Shown here piece after piece: positions 36,615 to 47,200 of a stretch of DNA of 64,000 nt. The stretch lies in contig NZ_SMFL01000013.1 in NCBI RefSeq assembly GCF_004349265.1, forward strand, positions 124,001 to 188,000, given 5' to 3'. A model generated the notes under the pieces. That model had not been told where the DNA came from and made no database searches. It saw nothing but the letters and a program-made list of their open reading frames with translations. Each line of letters starts with the position of its first letter. The stretch's first letter is position 1. The position numbers and the translations under genes are program-made. Origin of the DNA: Dyadobacter psychrotolerans (lineage in GTDB: Bacteria > Bacteroidota > Bacteroidia > Cytophagales > Spirosomataceae).

Positions 36615-37372
36615 ACTGCAAAGTATTGTTTTAACTCTTGTAATGCTGTTCGGATTCTTGATTTTACCGTACCCAACGGGATACGTAATTCTTCGGAAAT
36701 TTCTTCATGAGTATAACCCTGAAAATAGGCCATGTCAATCAGAATTTTCCTCTCGGGCCTGAGCATATCAATGATAGCTTTCATTTCCGAACTGGTGGTC
36801 ATTGAATCCTCAGATACGTCTCTCTCATTTTGAACAGCTCTGTCGTCAATATCATCCATGATCGGTTTTCTTCCCTCCACCCTTGCAGCATCTATTGCAC
36901 CATTACGTGCAATGTTCATGATCCATGTAAACAGTCTTCCTTTTTCCGGATTGTATGAAGCAATATTTTTCCAGATTTTCAAAAAAGATTCCTGTAATAC
37001 ATCGGCCGCTCTCTCCTCATCCCTCAATGTTTTCGAAATGATATTAAACAAAGCTCCTGAGTAGTGATCGTATAGAAATTCGAAAGCGGTACGCTCGTTT
37101 CTTTGCAGAGCCGCCACTAATTCTTCTTCCGAATATTTTAACTTACTGGTCGCCAAGAGTTGCTTAACATTAAATTGTATGTTTCTTAATGGCAAGCTAA
37201 TAAAATTTCCGAAGATCTGGAGATGAGGTATGTAAAATAATACAATCACATAATCCGGCCCGGGAATTGCTACAAGCTGCAGTATCGGTGGTTTTGGCGT
37301 GAAAGTGCCCCTATAATTTATCATCTTAGTGTGTTTTAAATGATATACGATCATCACACAAAAATGGATCAA
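36611..37372 (-). CDS. ECF RNA polymerase sigma factor (SigK-like, paired with RskA-type anti-sigma)
   Basis: The sigma part begins near residue 78. Region 2 (YSEEELVAALQRNERTAFEF, then AADVLQESFLKIWKNIASYN and FTWIMNIARNGAIDAAR) and region 4 (LRPERKILIDMAYFQGYTHEE, IPLGTVKSRIRTALQEL) are complete. The open frame carries about 70 extra residues of low-quality sequence before it. The true start is therefore probably later; a TTG at 37156-37154 would give a normal 181-residue protein, and no ATG or GTG fits. The downstream anti-sigma gene overlaps by ATGA. The controlled genes are not evident from this window. Confidence 0.88.
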   Translation of the reverse strand: MIHFCVMIVYHLKHTKMINYRGTFTPKPPILQLVAIPGPDYVIVLFYIPHLQIFGNFISLPLRNIQFNVKQLLATSKLKYSEEELVAALQRNERTAFEFLYDHYSGALFNIISKTLRDEERAADVLQESFLKIWKNIASYNPEKGRLFTWIMNIARNGAIDAARVEGRKPIMDDIDDRAVQNERDVSEDSMTTSSEMKAIIDMLRPERKILIDMAYFQGYTHEEISEELRIPLGTVKSRIRTALQELKQYFAV

Positions 37373-37454
37373 CTAATTCAGGTTTTTAGAACTTGTGAAA
37401 TGATAAAATTTACTATTCTATACAATTCTGTAACAAACGGTAACAAAAATGATA

Positions 37455-38183
37455 TTATTTCCTCAAAACCTCTATACGCCAATAGGTGAGGTATAAAAAA
37501 AAGGAGGTTATGCTTAACAGGTAAATGACGTTTCTGGAATCAATCAGGCCTTTGCCCAAAGCGGTGTACTGACCATCCAGCGCAACCCAGGAGAATATCT
37601 GTGCAAACGTTCCGCTTTCTAAAAGCTGTGATACCGCGCCGAATCCAACGTAAAGGATAAATCCCAGGAAAACAGCAAGAATAAAGGCAACGATCTGATT
37701 ATCATTTAAAGAAGAACTCCATATACCGATTGACACCAATACGCCGCAAAAAAGCAGTAAGCCAATGTAAGAACCCGCAACGGCCGCTGAGTCAATATTT
37801 CCAGCCGGATTCCCTAGTTGATATACGCTAAAATAGTAAAGTACCGTAGGCAGGATCGTAATGATCACCAGCACCCAGTTAGCGAAAAACTTCCCCAGGA
37901 TCAGATCGCGGTTACGAATCGGTTTGGTCAGTAATAATTCCAGGGTTCCATTACGGCTTTCTTCGGCAAATGACCGCATCGTAATGGCGGGGATCAAAAA
38001 GATCAGAACATAAGGAGCCAGCGAAAAAAACGAGGCCAGATCCGCATATCCATAATCCAGAATACTGGAATCAGGAAAAACCCAGACAATTAAACCAACA
38101 GCCGTCAGGAAAACTGCCATAACAATGTAGGCAATCAGTGAGTTAAAAAAACTTCCTACTTCCTTCTGAAATATTGCTAACAC
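37455..38183 (-). CDS. gldF: Gliding-motility ABC transporter permease GldF
   Basis: The 242-residue inner-membrane protein has about six hydrophobic segments and matches GldF: FQKEVGSFFNSLIAYIV at the start, WVFPDSSILDYGYADL, then ITMRSFAEESRNGTLELLLTKPI, the ABC-2 permease signature. In Flavobacterium GldF works with GldG and the ATPase GldA in gliding and surface protein assembly. Here no gldG follows; the next gene downstream is the ECF sigma factor. It starts 24 bases after the DUF4199 gene, so those two are likely cotranscribed. Confidence 0.88.
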   Translation of the reverse strand: MLAIFQKEVGSFFNSLIAYIVMAVFLTAVGLIVWVFPDSSILDYGYADLASFFSLAPYVLIFLIPAITMRSFAEESRNGTLELLLTKPIRNRDLILGKFFANWVLVIITILPTVLYYFSVYQLGNPAGNIDSAAVAGSYIGLLLFCGVLVSIGIWSSSLNDNQIVAFILAVFLGFILYVGFGAVSQLLESGTFAQIFSWVALDGQYTALGKGLIDSRNVIYLLSITSFFLYLTYWRIEVLRK

Positions 38184-38207
38184 TGTTTTAAGTTAATGGT
38201 GAAATAG

Positions 38208-38723
38208 TTATTCGAAAACAGGCTTTTCGCGGCGCAGGATTGCTGACAGAACCAATGATATAATAAAACCCATAAAGATGTAACCAAAAACACCCATGGC
38301 AAACATAATACCAGGTGACATAAATTTTTGCGAGAATGCCATTGCTTCATCAATTTTTGCATCATCCATTCCTTTCGCCTCAAAATCGGCACGAACCTTA
38401 TCAAGGCCTTGCGTAAGGATGGTAGGATCTATAAAGCGTATGTAAAACATGGTGAACATGGACGATAAAAATCCCATCACTGCCGACAGAAGCGTACCCA
38501 ATCCAAGCCCTTCTCCATATGACATAAATCCTTTATTCTGTTCACGATATTCCTTCATTCCCATCACCATGATCACGATCATGAAAACAAACGACAACAT
38601 CGGCAGAAACTTATTCTGTGACAGTCCGGAAACGTTGATTATAGTCGTATAAATCATAATTACGACCGACCCTAATACGCCATATTTAAGCGCAACACGT
38701 GCAGTAGATACTTTTTCTTCCAT
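38208..38723 (-). CDS. DUF4199 domain membrane protein
   Basis: The 171-residue protein has four hydrophobic segments (starting KYGVLGSVVIMIYTTII) and the glycine-rich MSYGEGLGLGTLLSAVMGFLSS motif of DUF4199 proteins. Family function is unknown to me; they are small inner-membrane proteins common in Bacteroidota. It lies directly upstream of gldF with a 24-base gap. A long polar loop (about 100-135) separates the third and fourth helices. Confidence 0.8.
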   Translation of the reverse strand: MEEKVSTARVALKYGVLGSVVIMIYTTIINVSGLSQNKFLPMLSFVFMIVIMVMGMKEYREQNKGFMSYGEGLGLGTLLSAVMGFLSSMFTMFYIRFIDPTILTQGLDKVRADFEAKGMDDAKIDEAMAFSQKFMSPGIMFAMGVFGYIFMGFIISLVLSAILRREKPVFE

Positions 38724-38831
38724 CTTTTTGATTGTTTAGGTTGTTGAAATAATTAACAAAAAAATCCGCTTATTTCATAACGTCGCCCGAAAAATCAAAC
38801 AGGGCTTTTGTAATATCCCGACCTGGTAAAA

Positions 38832-39392
38832 TTAAGATTTATTCTGATAAATGCCGTAATCCTGTTTTCTAAAAATCAGCGATATGATCAAAATAGGGAT
38901 GATTCCTATCAGAAGCTTTTTACTTATTTCATCTTTAATAAGGATTGACGGCTTATCATTTTGAGTTCTTTTAAAAATCTCAAGAAATTCGTTATCAGAA
39001 AGATAGTTAAGCTGCGTTTTTCGTCCGTCTGTAAGCAATTGTAAATTGCTTGAAATGTAATCTGCAAATACGCCCGGGTCTACATACGAAACGAATAAAA
39101 AGATAAGCCAGCCATTTATTATAGCGGCGATACACAATACTACATAGCCGATCGTAAGCGCCTCCCACAAATGTAAAAAGCCGTTTCTGAATTTTTTACG
39201 ATAGTACCAGCAGGCTCCCGCTATAAGAATCGCAAATACGCCCATATCCATAACTCTGACATTACTTAACGGTGCAATCCCTACGACGTACAGTGTAAGA
39301 AAAAATATAAAAGCCGACAGGCCTGTTATCAAACCAAATATCAGCGATACTTTTAATAAAGGTTTGTTAAAATAATCAATAATTGATTGCAT
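38832..39392 (-). CDS. DUF4199-like membrane protein
   Basis: I chose the ATG at 39392 (MQSIIDYFNKPLLKVSLIF), because the eight residues before it from 39416 add nothing to the family pattern; the longer start is possible. The product of 186 residues has four hydrophobic segments and the FLHLWEALTIGYVVLC motif that corresponds to the SYGEGLGLG segment of the neighbouring DUF4199 protein. It follows pyrC by 50 bases. Function is unknown. Confidence 0.75.
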   Translation of the reverse strand: MQSIIDYFNKPLLKVSLIFGLITGLSAFIFFLTLYVVGIAPLSNVRVMDMGVFAILIAGACWYYRKKFRNGFLHLWEALTIGYVVLCIAAIINGWLIFLFVSYVDPGVFADYISSNLQLLTDGRKTQLNYLSDNEFLEIFKRTQNDKPSILIKDEISKKLLIGIIPILIISLIFRKQDYGIYQNKS

Positions 39393-39442
39393 AAATTTAT
39401 TTAAAACTAAATTCACTGTTTGGACAAACCAACAGTACGCTC

Positions 39443-40726
39443 CTATTCAAACCACTCCAGTTTTCCATTGTTCACAACACCGCGAACTTTACCTTTTAAT
39501 GTTTTTCCAAGAAACGGCGTGTTTTTCGATTTGGAATAACTTTTATCAAAACTCCATTCCGTTTCCGTCTCAAAAAAAGTAAGGCTAGCCGTAGTGCCTT
39601 CTACGATACTTTTATTTTCAAGCCGTAGAATTCTCCTTGGCTGAGTCGTCAGTTTCTCAATAATATCTCCTTCCGAAAGCCCGCTATACATAACCGATAA
39701 TGCGAACGCAGTTTCCAACCCTGTTATACCAAAATCAGCATGGTCAAATTCAAGATTTTTACTTTCTTCATCATGTGGATTGTGATCTGAAACGATGGCA
39801 TCGATGGTACCGTCAGCCAGGCCTTCACGAATCGCAGCTGCATCGTCAGCAGAACGAAACGGAGGATTTACTTTCAGGTTTGTATCAAAGTCGATTAGGT
39901 CACTGTCCTGATAAGCCAGCTGATGCGCAGCAACGTCGCAGGAAACAGGCAGGCCTTTTTTCTTGGCGGCTCTGATTAATTCGACGGCTTCCCTGGTAGA
40001 TATCAGAGAAACATGCAGCACCGGTTTATCAGATTTATAAACACTTTTTTCCAAAGCGTATTCAAGTAATTTCAGATCGCGGCTCAGCATCATTTCTTCT
40101 GCCAAAGAAGGAATTCCCTTCATTCCGATGAGTGTACTTGTAACACCCTCATGCATTTGCCCGTAAAGGGTGAGCTGCCTGTCCTCCGGACGATTCATCA
40201 GCAACGCATCCAGCGGCCGCAGGTACAATATTGTTTTCAGGAAAAGATCCGCATTCTGCACCGGATGTTCACCGTCAGTAAAAGCAATGGCTCCAGCCTC
40301 ATGCAAATCGATCATTTCCGTAAAGTCGACGCCTTCTGCTTTCCGGCTCACTGCCGCTGCCACATGCAATTTTACCAGCCCTCCTCTTCCCGACTGACTG
40401 ATATAATTAAGTGTGTCCTTGCTATGTACAACCGGCTCGGAATTCGGAAGTAATACGATTTCGGCAAACCCTCCTCTTGATGCTGCCTTCCGTACCGATA
40501 TCAAATCTTCTTTGTGCTCAAAACCCGGATCTCTGGATGCAACGCGCATGTCAACCCAGCCGGGAGAAACACTCATTCCCGCGCCTTCCAAAACCTCAGC
40601 CTGGTCAGCAGTAATATTTTCTCCAATTTGTTTTAAAATACCATCTTCGATGAGAAAATCCCTGACCTGTCCGTTTAATGATGATTTGTTATCTACAATC
40701 CGGACTGAGCGAATTAATACTTTCAT
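39443..40726 (-). CDS. pyrC: Dihydroorotase-like protein lacking metal ligands
   Basis: The 427-residue protein is a type I dihydroorotase homologue of the amidohydrolase superfamily, aligned from end to end. The His-x-His metal pair that follows strand 1 is replaced: the region reads GWVDMRVASRDPGFEHKED, so Arg61 and Ala63 stand where both His should be. The later His-x-Glu-Asp is also changed (LLMNRPEDRQL near 176-186). Substrate-side Arg65 and Asn95 (LLPNSEPV), His238, His268, Asp314 and the DHNPH segment remain. Pseudo-dihydroorotases of this kind are known as structural partners of aspartate transcarbamoylase. It may therefore be non-catalytic, or use another metal geometry. Confidence 0.85.
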   Translation of the reverse strand: MKVLIRSVRIVDNKSSLNGQVRDFLIEDGILKQIGENITADQAEVLEGAGMSVSPGWVDMRVASRDPGFEHKEDLISVRKAASRGGFAEIVLLPNSEPVVHSKDTLNYISQSGRGGLVKLHVAAAVSRKAEGVDFTEMIDLHEAGAIAFTDGEHPVQNADLFLKTILYLRPLDALLMNRPEDRQLTLYGQMHEGVTSTLIGMKGIPSLAEEMMLSRDLKLLEYALEKSVYKSDKPVLHVSLISTREAVELIRAAKKKGLPVSCDVAAHQLAYQDSDLIDFDTNLKVNPPFRSADDAAAIREGLADGTIDAIVSDHNPHDEESKNLEFDHADFGITGLETAFALSVMYSGLSEGDIIEKLTTQPRRILRLENKSIVEGTTASLTFFETETEWSFDKSYSKSKNTPFLGKTLKGKVRGVVNNGKLEWFE

Positions 40727-40779
40727 AAATGTTCTGCAAGATTACAGCTCTCCACGGCTATAATGTATTTTGGTATTAC

Positions 40780-40804
40780 AAAAAAAAAGCTCCCTTCGGA
40801 GCTT
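40780..40804 (-). terminator. Terminator after gcvH
   Basis: AAGCTCC (40787-40793) and GGAGCTT (40798-40804) pair around CTTC, a stable tetraloop. On the minus strand at least seven T residues follow (A-run at 40780-40788). It lies 12 bases past the gcvH stop and probably ends the sprA-gcvH transcript. Confidence 0.88.
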
Positions 40805-40815
40805 AAGGCATTTTA

Positions 40816-41196
40816 TCAGGCACCTATAAATGTCTGATAATCTTCTGCTGAAAGAAGACCATCGGTATCATCAGGGTTTGATAGCGTTATTTTAACCATC
40901 CAACCTTTGCCATAGGGATCCGAGTTCACCAGTTCAGGTTCTCCGTCCAGTGCATCATTTACTTCAAGCACCGTACCGGCAACAGGGATAAATAAATCAG
41001 AAACCGTTTTCACTGCTTCTACCGATCCAAACACTTCTCCCTTCTCCAGGGCATCACCTACCGTGTTGATATCTACATAAACGATATCGCCCAATTCCTG
41101 CTGCGCGTGCTCCGTAATTCCAATGAAAGCAGTATCACCTTCGATACGTATCCACTCGTGATCTTCTGTATATTTCAGTTCCGCCGGGAAATTCAT
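40816..41196 (-). CDS. gcvH: Glycine cleavage system H protein
   Basis: The 126-residue protein carries the lipoyl domain with the modified Lys63 in SVEAVKTVSDLFIPVAG. It shuttles the aminomethyl group between the P, T and L proteins of the glycine cleavage complex and can serve as a lipoate store. The start matches the family (FPAELKYTEDHEWIR). It lies 79 bases after sprA and, with the terminator downstream, probably forms the end of the sprA transcript. No gcvP or gcvT is in the window. Confidence 0.96.
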   Translation of the reverse strand: MNFPAELKYTEDHEWIRIEGDTAFIGITEHAQQELGDIVYVDINTVGDALEKGEVFGSVEAVKTVSDLFIPVAGTVLEVNDALDGEPELVNSDPYGKGWMVKITLSNPDDTDGLLSAEDYQTFIGA

Positions 41197-41275
41197 AATT
41201 ATATAATCGTGTAAGTTTGGAAAGTCTTTTCATCGCAAATTACAGGATGTAGACTGTATTTTCCAAATGGAAATT

Positions 41276-44200
41276 TTATTCTGCCAAATTGAATTTGATC
41301 TGAACACCTCCGGAAGTGCTGGCCCTGTAAAAGGAGTTCGACACCAAAGGATCATTAAATGTCCTGTCAAAGTAAAATTGAAGACTTAACCTGTTGTTAA
41401 CCATATAATTAACAGTTGGTCGTAACTGAAAATTAATGTTCCCTGCAATAGGAATGTTTTCTCCGTCAAATTTACGCTGAATGGATCTCGTATCCCGGAA
41501 AGTCATTCCGAGTTGCATCGTCATATCATTTTTCAATTTCTTCTTAACTCCATTTATTTTAAACGGAAGCGGCACATTGTTTTTCGTAAATCCGATATTG
41601 ATGGTAACATCCTGGTTGAACAATTCCGCCACCTGTGAGTTCGATAAGTTTAAAGCAACCGTCCGGTCCCGGTTGTATTCAAAGCGGGCCGTGATCTTGC
41701 TTTGCGTCCTGAATTCTACACCAAGCAGTGGCTGAAACCGCTCTGAAAGTGTGATTGTACTCATTGAGAAAACTGGAATGTATTGTCCCAAATCATTCAG
41801 ACGCGACGAAAGCGGATAACCGGTTACGGCCAGGTTCACATAAAGCGCTGAATAATCCAGTGAAGAAGTGAAATTACCCACGCTGTAATTGGAATAGTAC
41901 TTATGTTTTAGTGTAAATGCACTGAATAATCTTTTAAAACCCGGCAACTGTGACAACCCGTTGTAGCTTACATCCCAGTTAGGCATCGGAAATTTCAGGA
42001 AAGGATTTGTGCGGACCTTGCTGGTATCGGCAGTTCCCTTTCCGGAATAGGCCGCAAAGAAAGAAGCGATCAGTACATCCTGGGAAGTTTCTGTGTATTC
42101 TCCTTTAATTTCTGAATGATTACGGTTGTTCAAAACTTCAATCATTTTATCACGATACGCCCTGAACCGGTCAAAAACAGGGGATGAATTATCCCGGTTC
42201 ATTTTGGTAAATGCAGTGCGGAAAGACCAGAACGACATACTAAACTGCCCGTTTCTTAACGGACTTTGAGAAGCAAAATTCCCGGTTTCGTCAGGTCTGT
42301 AAAATTCCTGATAAGCATCCTGACGAATCAATCTTGCATCAATAATCATCCTGAAATCCTTGAAAGGTTCCAGTGTGGTATTGGCAGAAAAATTCTTTGC
42401 AATAGTTTGCTGAAAAGGCTGATTCTGTACGGTACTGGTTGTAACCCATCCTTGTTGAGCCGCCTTCACCTGGAAGTTACGATCCTGCTGACCAAGTACA
42501 AACGGCAGTCCCGGTGCATTCGCATTATCGAGACCGAAGTATTGAGGCGCTCTCAGATAACCCGGCAAAGCCGTTGTTTCCAATACCGAATAACTGAAAT
42601 TTATACCACGTACAGTCATCAATAACCTCGTTATATTTTTAACAAGATTGGTTGAGTGCAGGTCAATATCTTCAATATCACCGGGGCTTCTTGCAAAATT
42701 CTTACGTGCCGCGGAAGGTGTATTGGCAAATTTCAGATAGCGTAATTTGTTGTATAGTAAAACAAAATCAACCTTCCCTGTTACACCGCGTTCACGACTG
42801 TTACGAATGATATCGCCAAAAGGTGCTCCCGTTGTATCAACCAGCCCTAACGCATTCGCCTGATACTGGTAACCGATGGCATGTTTGTAATCTGCGCTCA
42901 TCCAATCCAGAAGCGGAATTTTGTCAAGCGGCAAACGGTAAGTAAAATTGATTTTCTGATCAAAATTCTTAATCCGTCCCAGCTTTTTAAAGTTTGTCCA
43001 GAGCGAATCTTTTTTATCTGCGGTATTGATATCGCCCATTGGCTCGTCGATCACTGAATTGGCAGAAGAATTGTAAGCCAGCGTCATGTTTCTGGTCAGG
43101 TTCCAATTCAGGTCATAATACCTGTTGAACCAAAAATACTTCTCATACATCGGTTGAATCCCCTCGGTTGTCAGGTCTGAATTTCTGAGCTGTGTTTTCA
43201 GAAAGCGACGATCCACATCAGCACGAAGGGAAACCATATTAGGAAGTAACGTCAGATTGAAGTCTTTCACCAGTTCCATCCACCTGTTTTTTGCCTCCCA
43301 TTTTTTGAAGGGTTCAAACGCCTTCGGCTGACTGCTGTAAACATATGCTATCCCGCCTTTATACATGCGCTGCGCATATTCCTGGGTTAAAATATTCCTT
43401 CGGTTATCATCGCTGAAAGCGTATGTAAAGGCGAAGTTCTCAAAATCATAAAAATGATTTTTGGCTCCGGGTTTCGTTTTGATTTTTCTTACGTTCGAAA
43501 AATTAATTCCTCTTCTGACCGCATTATCCTCAACCATCCTTCGATAACCGTCCCTTGCTTCATCGGTCAATAAATTATCCAATGAGGTATTCAGCTCCGT
43601 ATCCGGATCAAGCGGATCAAAATGCGGTTTAATATTTCTGCGGTCATAACTTAAGAAGACTGGAATCTGCATCCCCCAGCTTTGCGGGAATATTTTATCC
43701 AAAGCAATGTTGGAAGAGAATCCGTATTCGGTTGTAAAATCTCTGGACCTCTCGCCTATTCTTTGCTGCACACTTCCAAAACCAAAAGTCTCAAGTCGCC
43801 CTGAAGCAGTAAGGGTAGCAAAATCCGCAAATTTTATGTCTGCCTGTGCAACTGCCGCAATACCGCCCGTTTCGTCAAATCCTTCCACATGCATTTCATC
43901 CACCCAGATACAAAAGCTCTTTGAGCGTTCATCAGAAGACTTCGGGTTTCGCATCCCGATCATCATTACCCGAACCGAACTAAGGTCCGGATTTCCGACA
44001 ACGGTTAGGTTGTAACGACCATCGGCACTGGTAATAGTGAACGGAACACCCTGGTTTCTTCCCATTTGCCTGTTGCGCTGCGCTTTCGCATTGATCAGAT
44101 CCGACAAGGCGATATTAAGCTCATTACCTTCCGGCCAAACTTCTCCGGCATCCGCAGCAGAAGTAAAGGGAAAAGCACGGCTTGCGCGTAGAGACGCAAG

Positions 44201-47200
44201 ATCGATTTCGTAATAGTTTTGTGTAAGATCGGTACCTATTCGCATAAAGGCGCCAACCATATTATCCTCTTCCTGCTCATTATGCATGTGTACATACATC
44301 CGTAGCCTTTTTCTAAACTGCAGATCGAGGTTAACATTTTTAAATACAGCTCTTGAATCTCCATCCCGAAGGTCTGTTACACAAAGACTCATTGATTGTT
44401 CATTAAGCAGTAAGGGAGGACGTTGTGTGTTATCCTGATCGCGAATCCAGCCCGGAGGAATTGTATAGATATATTTGTTAGGTTGCTTGTTATCCTGACC
44501 ATTTTCTTCAATGCTTACAGTCCCCACCGTAAACTTGGCATCGTACGGCTCAGGAACTTCCTGCAAACCGCCTGCATCCAGGTTGGATGTATATTTACGA
44601 TACTGCTGTCCGATCATCTGGAGCTGGGCAAAACGAAGTACAACCGGCTGGTCAAAATCCGTCAGATACATACGCATAAATCGGATTGATTTAAATCCGT
44701 TCATATTGCCAACCTGTCCGGAAAACTCTTTAATCGGAACACGGAAAAGATACCAGGTCTGTTTATCTTTTGTATCAATGGTTTTATCAACGATAAATCC
44801 TTTACCGATTTCCATTTCGGTCGGCCTAAGGTTTATTTCATATTCGTAGTAAGATTCATTGTCATTGATTGTGTTGTCGACATTCATATCTTCTCCATCC
44901 GGAACGTTGGTCGATGCAGGTGTGACTGTTGTTGCACGCCCGGCACTTTCAGGGGAATTGTTTTCCATACCCATGTAGTTTTTATAACGCTCAAGAACCT
45001 TGGCATTGGCCTGATCAAGCTCATCTCCCAAAAAGAAGTTAAAGTCATCTCCGGAGGGATCCTCTTCAAATCTTGCTCTTACTCCCTGTGGCAGGGCATC
45101 CAGATATCTTCTAAAAAATACCCTTTCCTCTTCATTGCTTAATCCGTCAAGTCCAACATCCTGACGTTGTCGCGCTCCGGTTTCATTGCTGAAAGCATTG
45201 ATCAGATACTGTGATTTAGTAGCATAACCCCAGGCAGTTGAGTCAACATTATCTCCAACGATTTTGGGACCGATTGGCAAACCGTTTTCGAAATTATAGC
45301 GCTCGTCAGGAATCACATCCTCGGAAATATCTCCCAGATTAAAGACCAGCTTACCGCCTGTTGTATTGTTGACACCAATATTATTCCCGGAAGCGTCTTT
45401 TGTACCATCCCGGATGACACCATTCGGTCCTTTAATAAAAGGATCCAGAATCCAGAACTCTATGCTTTCAATGTTGGCGTTATCAAAATCATTATCAGAA
45501 GTAATTGCCCTGCTGATTCCGCCAAAATTTTGCCTTGGTAATTTAAGGCGTCCTTCCGGAGTTAAATCAGTGTTGTAATTATACATTCCTCTTTCAGTAG
45601 GATAGTAAGCAATATCCAGAATATTCTGAGGATATGTTACAAGACCTGCAATAGCACGATTTGGGAAAATCTGATTTGGTAAATATAATTTTTCATAATA
45701 ATTACTGTCTGCTGCATCGATATTCGATGGCAGCTGATATCCGCCGCCACCCAGTCCCTGCTGGCCGCCGAAGATATTGTCAATTGTATAAGCAGAAATT
45801 TTAGCGCGCTTGTAGCCATATGCCAGCGAAGTTCCGTTTTGGCCTACGGAAAACTTAGGAGGAACTCCGGCAAGTCTCCATTTTTGTGGCTGACGAGCCA
45901 GATCGTATACCGTACGGGTTGCTTCAAAGTCATCGACCAGTGAGCGGTTATTTACATCTTTTGACACACCAGGAAAGAGCTTGGCAAATTCCGCCTTAAA
46001 CCGAATACTTGACATTTCCTTTGTTTGTAAAAAAGGAAGTTTGTCAATTAGCCTGGTAAGAAATGGCAGGTCCTTGCGCATATTAATATCAAAGCCAAGG
46101 ATCGTGTTGTTAACCGGCTCATTTCCAATCGAAACCCGCGTAAGAAAACCCGCAGGTCTTTCACGGTATTTCATGGCGGTAAAACCAAGACTCATATCGC
46201 GGTTTAGAGCATAATCAAGTCTTGTTCCGAGCAGTGACCGGATCTGGTTTTGAAACATATCCGGACGTTCAAACTCAATGACAATTTCTCTGCCCGAATT
46301 CATAACACTCTGGTTCAATATCCTGACACGACCGATCTGAGCCTCTACCAAATAATCAGATCCGGCTGACAACGGCACACCTCCGGAGGTAACAGTAACC
46401 GACGTTTCCACGACACCAAATGGCAACTGCACCTCAGCACCTTCACTCGACTGATAAGAACCTTTAAGGAAGAATTTATTTTTTTCTGAAATCTGCTGGG
46501 CATCTATCATGGTGGTACGATAGAGCTCATTGAATACGTATTTGCTTCTTGCCTGATCATTTCCGGCACCAAACTTTCGCGCAAGGTTTGTACCAAACGG
46601 TTCCAACACGGGGAAAATAATCCGTCCGGTTTTACTGTCTACCGTTATGCCTTCGACGTAGTCAAAATTACCGTCAGGCTGTAAATCATTAACGGGATTC
46701 AGACGATCCAATCCCATAAGGCGGATCAACGGAATATTGGCTATATCGCTATCCTGCAGATTAGGATTATCAATTCCGGTTAAATCATCTTTATAAATCA
46801 CCCTTAACTGAAAACCCTGGCGATCAATCTGGCTGGTTCCCAGGGAATAAATATTTTTCATCATCAGATCCCACATCGGAAGATTTGTATTGTTCCGTAT
46901 GGTAGATGATTTAAGCAGTTTTAAAACGATTACCTCATCATCCTTTTTGGATTGATAATCTTCCGTAAGCTCTCCTACTTTATATGCCCTTCCATTTAAG
47001 GTATATTCATAAGCTACCGCCAGAACCTCATCATTTCTAAGGGTATTGGTCAAAGATATATACCCAAGCTGTGGATGGAAAACGTAATCTCTTTCAGCAA
47101 CAAGCTTTTTGGCCCCTCTTAACAATTCGTAATCGGTGGTTTTCCCAAGACCTAAGGCTGTGACAGCCGAGTTGGTATTATCAACCTGACGAAAAGCAGT

